A stretch of 64,000 bases of DNA from Rutpela maculata (lineage: Eukaryota > Arthropoda > Insecta > Coleoptera > Cerambycidae). Shown in pieces: positions 34,329 through 44,091 of the stretch. Where the stretch lies: the NCBI GenBank assembly GCA_936432065.2, contig OW386285.2, forward strand, positions 170,791,984 through 170,855,983, given 5' to 3'. Position 1 is the stretch's first letter, and each line of letters opens with the position of its first letter. Made by a program: the position numbers and the translations under genes. Under the pieces are notes generated by a model that searched no databases, had not been told where the DNA came from, and saw only the letters and a list, made by a program, of their open reading frames with translations.

Positions 34329-34702
34329 TACACTGTAAAAAGTCAGGGTAAATTCACAGTGCAGTTACATTAAATATTGATGTAAATTTGACGGACATTT
34401 TTACATAAAATCTGTGAATATAATAATTTTGGAAAAGATAGTGTAAAAACACTGGAATGTGTATTTTTACATACGTATTACAAAAACGAATGATTATACT
34501 TATAAAAGTCACACAATTCCTTAAATTCACAGCTAATTTTACATTAAATAATCGTGCTATTTTACAGTACTCTCCTTACAAATATTCTACAATGTACTCG
34601 TGAATTCACATTTCACTTAAAATTTCACAGCCTATATTGCTAGCAACAAGTAACCCATTTTAACTACTAGAATTTTGCAGTATTCCTTTTTACAGTGTAT
34701 AT
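34329..34702. mobile_element. ~370 bp inverted-repeat MITE (TACACTGTAAAAAG)
   Basis: Left end TACACTGTAAAAAGTCAGGG, right end CCTTTTTACAGTGTATA, inverted to each other. Interior rich in TTCACAG, TTTTACA and ACTGT phrases, no reading frame. Lies just downstream of the YqaJ gene. Related end sequence (CACTGCAAAAAATG / CATTTTTTACAGTG) bounds the element at 35823-36356. Confidence 0.65.
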
Positions 34703-34817
34703 AACATTGTTACAATATGTCAATTTGCCAAAAAGCAACAATAGTGAAAAATAATATAATTATAATAATTATTTATTTGTTCCTTAAAAATACGTTAATA
34801 ATTTAAACATTTCTTGT

Positions 34818-35664
34818 GTTTGTTGGGTATTTTGCCACTGTAAAAATATTTAAAAATTTTGATGAATGAAACCTCTGCGCCAAAAGGATCAGACAGAGGC
34901 TGGTTTTTAATACTCCTATTACGAAATGTCCCACACCTAAAAATATATAAACTGAAACAAAAATATTAAATGATAATGACAAAATCGGAAGCTGTTAACG
35001 TTTCAGAAAATATTTCTATTTCCGTTTTCAAAACTTTGACTTCTAATCATGTTAAACTTGACAGTTTGTTGTTTATGTATTGCCATGAGACATAATGCGT
35101 GAGTGTTACCAGAGAGAGGTGAGGTGAAGAACAGAGGAGTTTTAGCCAGGTAGGAGGCCGGCACTCCCGGTAGCATAAGACCCAAGCTCCGGTGTCCATG
35201 TAGGATTTCCCCTCCACTGAAAAAAAAAAAAAAAGTCTTACGAGGCATTAAATCATTATTATTATATTGTTAAATGAGGATAAATGTGTTTCTAATTATT
35301 CTATAGATTTCTGTACCAGCTGGTTTCCGATCCTCAGAGACGAAGTAATTAAAAATAAAATAAATATATTTTAATGTCTCACATGACTATAGAAATACAT
35401 AAACAACAAACTGTCATGTTTGACACGATTAGAGATCAAAGTTTTGATAACGAAAAAATAAATATTTTCCGAAACGTTAACTATCTTAGATGTAATTTTT
35501 GTCATTATCATTTAATATTTTTGTTTCAGTTTAGATATTTTTAGGTGCAAGACATTTTGTAATAGGAGTATTAAAAAACAAACCTCTGTCTGATCCCTTT
35601 GGTGCAGAGGTTTCTTTCATCAAAATTTTTAAATATTTTTATAGTGGCAAAATACCCAACAAAC
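34818..35664. mobile_element. 847 bp foldback element
   Basis: Outer ends GTTTGTTGGGTATTTTGCCA and its complement at 35645-35664. The arms stay inverted for nearly 290 bp each: both carry AACCTCTG(C/T)(G/A)CCAAA-type text, GATAATGACAAAA, AACGTTT and TTTGTTGTTTATGTAT in complement. The middle (35100-35240) is a separate GC-richer insertion with a poly(A) tail. No target duplication proven. Confidence 0.75.
35100..35236 (+). mobile_element. Short retroposon with poly(A) tail
   Basis: A GC-rich ~120 bp segment (GGAGGCCGGCACTCCCGGTA, GACCCAAGCTCCGGTGTCCA) ends in CCACTGAAAAAAAAAAAAAA. Composition and poly(A) mark a retroposed 3' end sitting in the loop of the surrounding foldback element. Source family unknown. 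Confidence 0.55.
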
Positions 35665-35822
35665 AAAATAAACCATGAATATACCACAAACAATGAATTA
35701 TAAACAATATTTAATTTAAACATTGTTCAACCTACGTACATTGTAAAAAGTTCGTGCAATGTCAAACTGAATTGGTCAAAACATGTCAATATATTATCAA
35801 ACCGTTTAAATTCAGCACTACA

Positions 35823-36356
35823 CTGCAAAAAATGTATGTAAAAACAGCAATTTTCTATGAGATTATACATAATTAATTTATTTTTACCAGGGCTTTCAGG
35901 GTAAAGTTAAACATAACAAAGTAAATTAAAACTACACACATTCATGTATCTTTACTACAGTTAATGTAATTTTCCATATAATCATTATTACATAATAAAA
36001 CGTATAAATACATAGCTAACCCGGTGAATTACATCAGTAACGCGCTGGCGCAATTGCTTTTGTACCCAATTATATGGAATGTTTACAGGAAAGCACGAAA
36101 CACTTCATACATTTGTGTACCATTACCAGAATAATTGCTGACAAATGGACCATCGATTATCTATATAATCGCGATTATATCGAAAATCGATGGTCTATTT
36201 GTTTCTACACCATAAATATGTTTAACTTTACCCTGAAAGTCCTGGTAAAAATAAATAAATCATGTAAAATTTCATAGAAAATTGAACTAATTTTACCTTA
36301 ACATTCAAAGTATTTTTACATCCATAATGTATTTTTGCATCCATTTTTTACAGTGT
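35823..36356. mobile_element. ~530 bp foldback element
   Basis: The ends CACTGCAAAAAATG and CATTTTTTACAGTG are inverted, and inner arms match (GGCTTTCAGGGTAAAGTTAAACAT against ATGTTTAACTTTACCCTGAAAG, split over two sites). The centre holds another hairpin, GACCATCGATTATC ... GAAAATCGATGGTC, at 36148-36195. Lies between the 3' ends of the two convergent transposon genes. Confidence 0.7.
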
Positions 36357-36457
36357 ATATACAGTGTCGGCATAAATTCTCAAGTTCAACGTTTTTATTT
36401 TTATTGGACCAACATTTTTCATGTTCAAAGTTTATTTAAAAGGAAACTTGAATTTCT

Positions 36458-37769
36458 TCACGAGATATCATCATCGAAAACAATCGGAGTTTGAAAATTA
36501 ACTAGACACCCGCATACAAATACAATTTGTGACATTAATCCACGCATATTGAGAGGAATTTCCCTTTGCAAAATACGAAAATTCTTTATTCGGCCAACTA
36601 TGTGTTCGATATATATGTGTTGCTTCGCTATACGCTTTGTAAGCATCTCCTCTTGAGGTGTTAAACGATTCCTATCGTTAAGAAAAGGAGGAATACTGAG
36701 GGAAGCTTTCTTAGATTCAATGACATCGTGCACCGTAAAACCTCTGTCTGCTAACACCAAGTCACCAGGTTCCAAATGATCAGCGAATTTAGATTGTATT
36801 ACAATCTCACGGTCAGAAATCGATCCCTCGAATGCATCTGACACGAAACAAATTGAACCATTTGGGGTTGAACCGATCAAAACTTTAAAAGTTGAGTGGG
36901 CTTTGTAAGCTGAATACAGATTTCCCTGTTGCTCAAAATTCATCGGTGATTGGCAGTAAAACTCTGTACAGTCGATTATGACTCTAATGTTCTTCATCGA
37001 TTTGAAAATTTGAGGAAGTGTTTCTTTTACTATATGCCTTGAAGGAAACATTAGTGGCTTCAGGTGTACCGTGAATTCGTTGTACAAAAACTGAATCCAT
37101 GTTGTGCATATTTTCGAAATAAGTCCAACTGAAATGTCAAATCTATAAGACAAATCTTCCGTCAGTAAACCTGCACGCAATCTTATTAGTACGAGCAACA
37201 ATTGTTGTAACGAAGTTAACTTATTACATTGTTTATTTCTGCTTATACCTGATTGTGACTTTTCTTGACTTCCCCAATAATTCAAATTTTCACATTGAGG
37301 ACTTAAAAATTTGTGCAAAGATATGACTTGATCATACCTTAAATTTGTATAAAACAAACATTGCTTTTCGTTGCTTGCAACAGATTTTTTGAATGTTTTC
37401 ATAGAATTATGTTCAGGAAAATTTACCTGAATTCTTTTATTTCGAGTTTTCAAACTGTCAGTTGCACAAAAATTATCACGTTTCAATTTCAGTTTGAGTA
37501 CAATTACCACGTGTTTCCACCACCACTAAACGTCTTCCTTCTTCATCTAGCACTTGGAGTTTTCTGTACACACCAAATCCTTCCTCTATACAATTTGCTT
37601 CAGATATATTCTCTCCTTGTAATTTAGTTTGCACTCGGTCACCCACTGTTACTTCGACCTCGACAAACCCATTATTGACATCTATATGTTCAGAAATGTC
37701 GATGTGTACTGGTTGCTCACCAACAGAAACACTTCCACCTCCGTTCTCTGATAACTCCTCATTACAATC
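36458..37769 (-). CDS. Transposase exon 3: HTH and DDE catalytic domain
   Basis: Third exon of the minus-strand gene, beginning after acceptor TGTATTGCAG with DCNEELSENGGGSV and an acidic linker. A frameshift near 37490 separates the linker (VVVETRGNCTQTE) from RDNFCATDSLKTRNKR. Then come an HTH_Tnp_4-type helix block (KLTSLQQLLLVLIRLRAGLL, LSYRFDISVGLISKI) and a DDE_Tnp_4-type catalytic domain with VIIDCTEFY (first D), DLVLADRGF (second D) and YIEHIVGRIKNFRI (E). Stop at 36458; minus-strand AATAAAAATAAAA lies just beyond at about 36400. Predicted to cut and paste the element by binding its ends. Conservation of all three acidic residues suggests recent activity, apart from the frameshift. 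Confidence 0.88.
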
Positions 37770-37911
37770 CTGCAATACATTGAAAAATTGATGTTGAATT
37801 ATATGAAACAATTCATAATATAATATTTGACAACTCATATTATTAATTATTATCATGTTTTGGTCAGAGATAGTACCAATCAATAAAAAAATAAGTCTGC
37901 CAATGTAATAC

Positions 37912-38837
37912 AGGCCTGTAGCTAGAAAGTGCTTTAAGGGGGGGGGCAAACAATTTTTCAGAGGGGGCCCGCCTTAAAAATATGAAACAGTTGCAAGAAC
38001 GTTGGAATTAAATGATTTTGCAACCACTCTTAATAGCAAACATTTTTTGTCTGTTAGTTTGGTATTTGCTATAGTTTCCGAGATCAATTTTATTTTTTAA
38101 CAAAGAATGAAACTGTAAACCTAGATTTTTTTTATTTAAAATTCGTAATTCGAAAAAATAAAATGGATACTGATCATAAAGAGCAGAAACGTTGCTTTCC
38201 TAAATTTGACTACATAATATATAGAATATTTCCAAACATGAGGAACAAAAAGTAAGTTTCATAAAAATTTGAAAAAAACGCGTAAGAAATATTTGAAATC
38301 TAGTAATTTACACAAAAACGCCGCCTATATCTCGGAAACTATAGAAAACATCAAAATAATACTTTAAACAAAAAATGTTTGCTATTTAGGTACTTTTAAA
38401 ATATCTTGCTTTTCAACGTTCCTGCAATTGTTTTACATTTTAAAGACGTCACGAGTCACGACGCCAAACTCAAAGGTCGGATCATATTATGGGTGTATCA
38501 ACTCTATTTAATACCATAGAATATGTGCCATTTATTGAATAAAAATATCTTTTTAATACCAGAAACAACTTTAATATTATTATTTAGTGTGCAGGGAATT
38601 TCTAAGTATATTCAGTAAAGGTTTAAGCAATATTTAGAGGCTCATTGTAACAATTAAATTGTAAAAGTTTGTTACTGGTTGCTGATAAACCGAACAATAA
38701 ATGAAAAAACTAGTTTGCATTAAATATCATTCGTAGTCAGTCGCTACCTCATTATTTTCTGTGGTCGCCATAGGACGGGCAAAAATTATACCAGGACGTG
38801 CATAGCCCGTCCTGGCCCACCCCTAGCTACAGGCCTG
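37912..38837. mobile_element. 926 bp hAT-like MITE, ATGTAATA duplication
   Basis: Ends CAGGCCTGTAGCTAG and CTAGCTACAGGCCTG are perfect inverted repeats, flanked by identical ATGTAATA (37904-37911, 38838-38845). An 8 bp duplication and CAG-starting ends fit the hAT superfamily. Inner arms are partly inverted too (AACGTTG, ATTTTTTGT, TATAGTTTCCGAGAT in complement). No transposase. It lies in intron 2 of the transposase gene, so the frames crossing its edge near 37949 are not real extensions. Confidence 0.9.
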
Positions 38838-38997
38838 ATGTAATAATTTGTATAATTAACAAACAAAAATAAAAGTTCATTTTTGTTCCTGATTAAATAA
38901 GTGCCTATCTGTTTATTGCCTTTCCACACGGATATCTCAACAATTGAAATATGCTTCACTTTACAATATAAATACTACATTCATGCCAATGTCATAC

Positions 38998-39129
38998 CTC
39001 TTGCAATTGAAGAATATCGTTGCAATCCTGACCCATAACGTGAGATTTTTCTTCTCTACTAACAATAGCACAACTCTCTTCTTTGTTTCCTTTGTATTTT
39101 TCGGACAAGCTCGTTCTTTTCGTTACTTT
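38998..39129 (-). CDS. Transposase exon 2 (linker)
   Basis: A 132 bp, 44-codon exon inferred between acceptor TTTTACTACTTTTAG and donor CAAGAG|GTATGA. It reads KVTKRTSLSEKYKGNKEESC and ends DCNDILQLQE, a basic then polar linker. Both boundaries are phase 0, matching exons 1 and 3, so splicing gives one continuous frame. No domain recognised in it. Confidence 0.65.
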
Positions 39130-39215
39130 CTAAAAGTAGTAAAATAACGCGCTATTTTCTCAAATATGGGGTTAGCAGACCTGAAGCATGAAAAGTTGAC
39201 TACAGCAATAATTAC

Positions 39216-39563
39216 CTTCTCAATTTTCTTTTTGGTATTGTCTACTGGAATTTCGTTTTCGTTGTTAAGACCTCTTTCCTCTTCAAAATGAAGAGAACAG
39301 TTGTATGTATCTTTATTAACATTGTCTATCGACGAAAATCTTCCATCGCCACGTCGGCAAGCTTTCACCCACGACTCGCATTTCTTGCACTGTTGACAAT
39401 GTCTTACATGTTTCTTTCTTGAGCATTCAATACGACCTTTTCTGTACGCAGTACATGACTTAGGGAATGGCAGAAAATGGTAAAAAGAGTTTCTGAAAGA
39501 TTTGGAACGAGAGTCGCTCTTACATGCGCCAAAACAACAGCGTTTATTTGCTCCTTTGCCCAT
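39216..39563 (-). CDS. Transposase exon 1: THAP-type zinc finger
   Basis: Starts at the ATG at 39563 (MGKGANKRCCFGACKSDSRS). The C-x3-C start, a distant WVKACRR block and YNCSLHFEEE at the end give the C2CH spacing of a THAP zinc finger, with an extra Cys-rich insertion (HCQQCKKC). THAP fingers in transposases bind the element's ends. The exon ends ...AAAATTGAGAAG before GTAATT (phase 0), 116 codons. It lies 328 bp inside the right end of the transposon, facing inward. Confidence 0.82.
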
Positions 39564-40290
39564 AGTTCCTTTTTTGAAATTTTTTCAGATAGTTAAACTA
39601 TACGCTTTCGCACTACCTGTTTTCAGAAAATCGGCAGTAGATTCATCATTACTTCTTTAAAAACCGTATTGTTTATATCAAATCCAATATTGACATTATT
39701 GACATATATGAAAACTGTCCGAACAAACATGGCGGAACTCGACGCATGCGCACAAAAATTATCTTACGATGAAAAGGTCTATAGACAATTAACTTGCAAT
39801 ATGATTACAATTTGTACATTTCCTCACCACCCCTGGATATGCTGCTAGGGAAGGCTCAGCCTCCCCTGCTTCCTGTGACGAGCCGCCACTGTACAAAATG
39901 TTATTATTCGTTGATAATTATTCTCATACAAAAATTGATGCAATTGATATTTATAAGAACGATAAAATTTTCCTGGCTGATTCTTTGAAAACTGATAATT
40001 TATGTTCAGTTTGTCTTATTGAAATAGTTCGGTAAACATGCAATAAAGCTAAATACATTAATTTCCGTTCCTTCATCCACAGTAAATCTTTCTTCAATTT
40101 CTATATCAAGTTCAGTTCTAAATTAATGCTCCAACTAGGCGAAATAGTTTCTCGAAGATTGTCTTCTTTCTGAATATCTCTGTCCATACAGAGTTTGTGA
40201 TCTAGTTGTATTATATTGAGTCTCTTCATAAGTAATCAACATGTCAACATGTCAACTTTTTCATCCCTTGAATATTTTTCAGCCGTTTTA

Positions 40291-40838
40291 TATTAGTTTA
40301 CTTGTTTATAACAAATACACTTACTTCAGATAACATAGGTCTACAAAAAAAGGGTCCTAAGGTTCTAAGCTAACTTTTCTGAAGTATTTTGACGCACTAA
40401 AGCCAATTTTGGACAAACATTTTTTTTCTATCGGCTCAGTTTGGATGCTAAAAATAGTATAGTAATGTGTGGGAAATGTATTTAATGAAATTATCAAGGG
40501 GGTCAACTGAGTTAAAGTTTTATGGTTGAGGTACTAATACAAACCTGGGAAACGTATATATTGAGAAAAAACGGTAAAGGAATAATATAGTCATCTACAA
40601 CATAAATAGAATATTTACATCAGCAAATATTAAATAGACGTCCTCCTGCTGTCCCTATAGGGACCTAAAATGTGTGTACTTGCCGTACATAAATTGGTCA
40701 TCCAGAGGACATCCGTTGCGGCACATATGATGGACGTTCAGTGTGGTATTCGCTGGTATGTATACATATCTCGGAAACGTGTTGGAGAGAAAGGGTAGAT
40801 ATGGAGATATTATCATTTATTACAAAAAAACCGCTGCC
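40291..40838. other. No gene seen
   Basis: Probably the 5' flank of the mariner copy, then unassigned AT-rich sequence. CTGTCCCTATAGGGAC near 40648 is a short palindrome without context. Confidence 0.45.
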
Positions 40839-41182
40839 CAAGGAATCACTACTTCCACATCCAGATTTTCTATCCAAGTCACTGACAACGAAAATTTTGG
40901 TATGTCGAAATAATTGTTTATGGAACTTTAATAATATAATATTTGAAATCCTGTACCCCAAAAACCCATAAAACGATATCCCACATCGGTAGTGGGGTGG
41001 GGGTGGTGATAGGGGGTGGTAGTGGGGGTGGATAAAATAAAAAAATAATTTGAGGTTTCTGGTTCTTGTACACACACTAAATCACAATTTTTTTCATCCC
41101 CTTTAATAATGAGGTGGGGGTGGTAATGGGGGTGACTAATGCCAAAATTTTTTTTGAGACCTTAGCTTCTCTTGTATACTGA
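40839..41182 (-). repeat. CTTCCACATCCAG-ended repeat, truncated copy 5
   Basis: Reverse-orientation 3' half of the family: CCGCTGCCCAAGGAATCACT, ACTTCCACATCCAG, then GTCACTGACAACGAA, the GTGGGGGTGG blocks and the GAGACCTTAGCTTCTCTTGT block, ending near 41182 where family sequence stops. Confidence 0.75.
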
Positions 41183-41829
41183 CATTATTAACTAAAATAA
41201 CCTAATTTTGCATGTTCGTCCCAAATTCTGCAAGTTTGCTTAAGAAAGTTCTAATGTATTAAGGCATTGATTGATATTGATGTATTTCTTTTTCTTTTGA
41301 CCTCTGAAACTTTAGAATTACTTTTGTTTTGTTTTGTTTTTTTTTGATGTTTAGAGACGTTTATGTAGACAATATTAGTCATAATTATTAGTCATAATTA
41401 ATATTATTGATTATTATTTATTGTTATACTGTTGAAATGTTTAAATTTTTTATTTCGTTCTTTGTTTTTCAATGACAATAAATTTTAATAAAAGAGTATG
41501 GATGTTTAGTGGCGTTTTTAAAAATGTTATCAAGACGGTAGCAGTCTGCTTTAGACCGTGGATAAGTCAGACTACGTGTTAGTACTTTTTAGGTAATTTT
41601 TGCATGAAAAAAAGGAAAATTCGTTTGACGAAACCTATTTTTCGAAGAAAATGTTTTTGCTACTCGAATTACTAACTTTTCATTTTAGAGCGTTTGACTT
41701 TGAAAAATACCTACAAAATTTTCGCCTGCGGCGCATTTTCCCCTTAGGCCTTGACCAAAAAAAAAAAATATATATTTTTCCCTGACCCACTCAAATTTAA
41801 GGTTCTAGTTCCGTGCTTGATTGGGCCGA
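41183..41829. other. No gene seen
   Basis: AT-rich with poly(T) and poly(A) runs. The 61-residue frame at 41600-41785 is not recognisable. Confidence 0.45.
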
Positions 41830-42380
41830 TTTCCTAAAATTGCCAGGGCAGGTTAGACTGACCCTATCCACCCTTGTCTTCACCTCTTGCCATCTTGTTT
41901 TCACTGAATTATCACCCGTTCTATATTGTCCTCTCTCCAGTTGATGTGGTTAAAAAATGAGAGGATTCGAGAGAATACAATGATGGAGAGTTTGTTTTCG
42001 AGACGTATTTCTTGGAGACTCGAAGTATTAGTGTGATGTCTAGGGAATTAGTAGCAAACGTCTCCAGACCCAATGCGCCGTCTGTCTACTTCCCTAATGC
42101 TCCATGTTATAGGGGCGTAAAGGAAGATGGAGAAAACTAGAGCGTTAGCAAGTCCGATCTTTGTGCGTCCTGTGATATTTCTGTCACGCCAAATTTTGGT
42201 CAGCTGGAAAGTTGCCGATCTGTATTCTTCTCCGGATCTCATATTCTCATATCCGCAGTTCGCAGTATTATCCACAAAGTTTCCCAAGTTATACCATCCT
42301 GTTTACTACCCCACAGTGACCTATCTGTAATGTGTCTGGGTGGTTATCATTTGCTCGATCTTCAATAATAATTCTGATAT
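41830..42380 (-). pseudogene. RTE/craniofacial-type LINE reverse-transcriptase tail
   Basis: Leftward: VDNTANCGYE, then FQLTKIWRDRNITGRTKIGL, LVFSIFLYAPITWSIREVD, RRRI, followed in shifted frames by SLQEIRLENKLSIIVFSRIL and SFFNHINWREDNIER. This order (KLxKIWKDRNI, LVxSxFLYGxETW, ADRRRI, GHIxRR) is the conserved C-terminal end of a group of LINE polyproteins in insects and cnidarians. Frameshifted and truncated at both ends. Confidence 0.65.
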
Positions 42381-42439
42381 TGTGGTCAGCATGTGACTAT
42401 CATATGTTGACTAGTATAATAATAGCAAGGATCTTTTCT

Positions 42440-42590
42440 GAAGACTAAGAATGATTACACGTAAATTTGAAACTAAAACATGATCAACTAAGGACAAAGC
42501 AGCGGGCGGGGGTCGACAATATCACGGCCGAGGCGCTTAAGTATATTGAAGATGGAATGAGAAGTTATGTACTTATTCCGTTTCTTTGCT
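42440..42590 (+). pseudogene. LINE reverse-transcriptase fragment
   Basis: GVDNITAEALKYIEDGMRSY matches the (A/P)GxDxIxAE(A/M)LK segment of LINE reverse transcriptases, preceded by a frame-shifted AAG. It is opposite in strand to the neighbouring RTE-like tail, so it is a separate scrap, perhaps of the same family. Confidence 0.5.
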
Positions 42591-42599
42591 ACTAGTAGA

Positions 42600-44090
42600 C
42601 AATGTTGGCACTAATTATTAGACTTGGAGATGTGAGGTATTGGAAAATTAAAATTACATCAGTGATACTGCATAAAAAAATAAAGTTAATCCTTGGTTAA
42701 TTCATTATACTACATTATTCATAGACTTTACTGAAGCTATGCAATTATGCAATTATTTATTTCTTATTTAAGTATCGATTTTTGTAAACATTTTTACAAT
42801 CATCAAGGACGAAGATACCTGCGACTACTTTATTATGGCGCTCATAGATTATATCGCATATATATAGTTATGTATTTATTTATATATTTTAGAACTAATT
42901 ATTGATTTTTTGCGAAATGATAAAATGAAATATTCAATTTTACACAGTCTTCTGCAAACAACTGCGACTAAGAGCACTCCTTACAAACGGTTATAAAGTA
43001 AATGTTTTTTCATTAACTTCTTCTTGAATGTATACCAGTCAAAATATTTCGACAAACATATTGTGCAAAATTTTATGATTTTCACAAAAAAGAATGGCGA
43101 AAAAAAACAAGTAACTATTGTGTCTTTGAACACGCTTATGTTATGATATTATTTAAATTATATATAATAGTATAAGGCAGTAATATTTTTATGGTAAAAG
43201 ATACATTATTACAAAGATTTTACAGTATACTAGTTTAGTGGATACATTTTTAAAGTAAACAGGCACAAAAAATACATTCCTTACTACAATTAAATTAAGT
43301 ACTTAAAATTGAAAATAAAATGAAATTATGTTTTACTCTGACGAGGAAAAATAAGCGAGGCGACGCGACGACGACGTCTACTTATAGCTGAAAACATGCG
43401 TTAAGGCACCATCTGCTTCAAAGCATAAAGGAATTTACGGTTTTTGTTTAACGACTATGCTGCTTTTAAGTAAGACTTTAAAAGTTTCTGAACTAACTGG
43501 GATGTAGTTTTTATATAGTATATACTTTTTTCAGCGGTGTCGCCAAAACATCAAATGCTTTTTATTCGAATAGCTGCTTTCATTTTAATTATTAATTTAA
43601 ATAGGTTTAATTAAATTTAAAATATGCTAAGTAATTAGAAAAAAAAACGGAACTGTTTTTAAGAATACCATATAAATAAATAATGATAATTATATTATTT
43701 GCTGTATTTTTAACAGAGAAATATAATTGTATCATTTTCAGAAGATTTTACTATAAAATTGGGCTAATATGCATCCGTAATCAGTATCCACACAGTGCAA
43801 ACAGAATTTTTGGAAACGGGTTCATATAGCTTTTATATTGGTGGTACCAAAAATCTTTAAGAAAATAATATATGTGCGAAGTATAAAAATTTTAGATCAC
43901 GAAACAACAATTCGTGACTGAAAGGGTTAAAAGCGGCAAGATAATTCGGTTAGTAAATTTAATTCAAAAACCGTAAGTATATGGTAGCTAGTTAGCTACA
44001 TACATAATATATAATATATACAACTACTAATACAGTCTGTAGAAGAAAAAACGTAAATAATTTCTACAAGGATTTTTTTATATACAGGGT
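42600..44090. other. No gene seen
   Basis: About 1.5 kb of AT-rich sequence without coding signal. AGCGAGGCGACGCGACGACG at about 43355 is a short GC-rich island of unknown meaning. Confidence 0.5.
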
Positions 44091-44091
44091 G

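Larger units (their letters stand above)
28303..39891. mobile_element. 11.6 kb two-gene THAP-transposase / SAP-YqaJ DNA transposon
   Basis: Ends are CAGTGGCGGCTCGTGA on the left and TGACGAGCCGCCACTG on the right (inverted, one mismatch), with further inverted blocks inward: GCAG-GGAGGCT, GACTTTTCATC/GATGAAAAGGTC, GCGCATGCGTCG and GCCATGTTTGTT. Perfect 8 bp direct repeats TACAAAAT flank it (28295-28302, 39892-39899), and the interrupted mariner frame resumes across it. Two convergent multi-exon genes occupy it: SAP-SWIM-YqaJ nuclease (28438-34298, plus) and THAP-HTH-DDE transposase (39563-36458, minus). About half the length is later insertions. Pairing a DDE_Tnp_4-type transposase with a YqaJ protein recalls the ISL2EU group, but I am not certain that group makes 8 bp duplications. 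Confidence 0.9.
26848..40290 (-). pseudogene. Mariner-like transposase split by two insertions
   Basis: Three blocks read leftward as one protein. Block 1, 40290-39892: EKYSRDEKVDML, ITYEETQYNTTRSQ, YGQRYSERRQSS, YKYQLHQFLYENNYQRI, ITF (N-terminal HTH region). Block 2, 28302-27718: CNWLQFHQLRN, ENFIKNILFSDES (first catalytic D), GLFNQNNVRHWAIENPH, VHQQDGSGPH (second D), WPARSPE and the third acidic site region, ending LQNV. Block 3, 26936-26848: RRPTISRATLCINQNGEQF and a stop. The 28303-39891 transposon separates blocks 1 and 2, a MITE separates 2 and 3, and the frame resumes exactly at both junctions. Internal stops, frameshifts and an 8 bp duplication near 40250 show it is dead. A related copy lies at 44.8 kb. 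Confidence 0.85.

Noticed and set aside
37476..37949. 157-residue minus-strand frame as an independent protein starting at 37949
   Set aside because: Its first part lies in the hAT-like MITE and the intron; only the part after 37769 belongs to transposase exon 3.
28303..39891. A simple hAT transposon because of CAG ends and the 8 bp duplication
   Set aside because: No hAT transposase or BED finger is present; the only transposase has HTH_Tnp_4/DDE_Tnp_4-like motifs and a THAP finger, and both genes sit symmetrically inside the ends.
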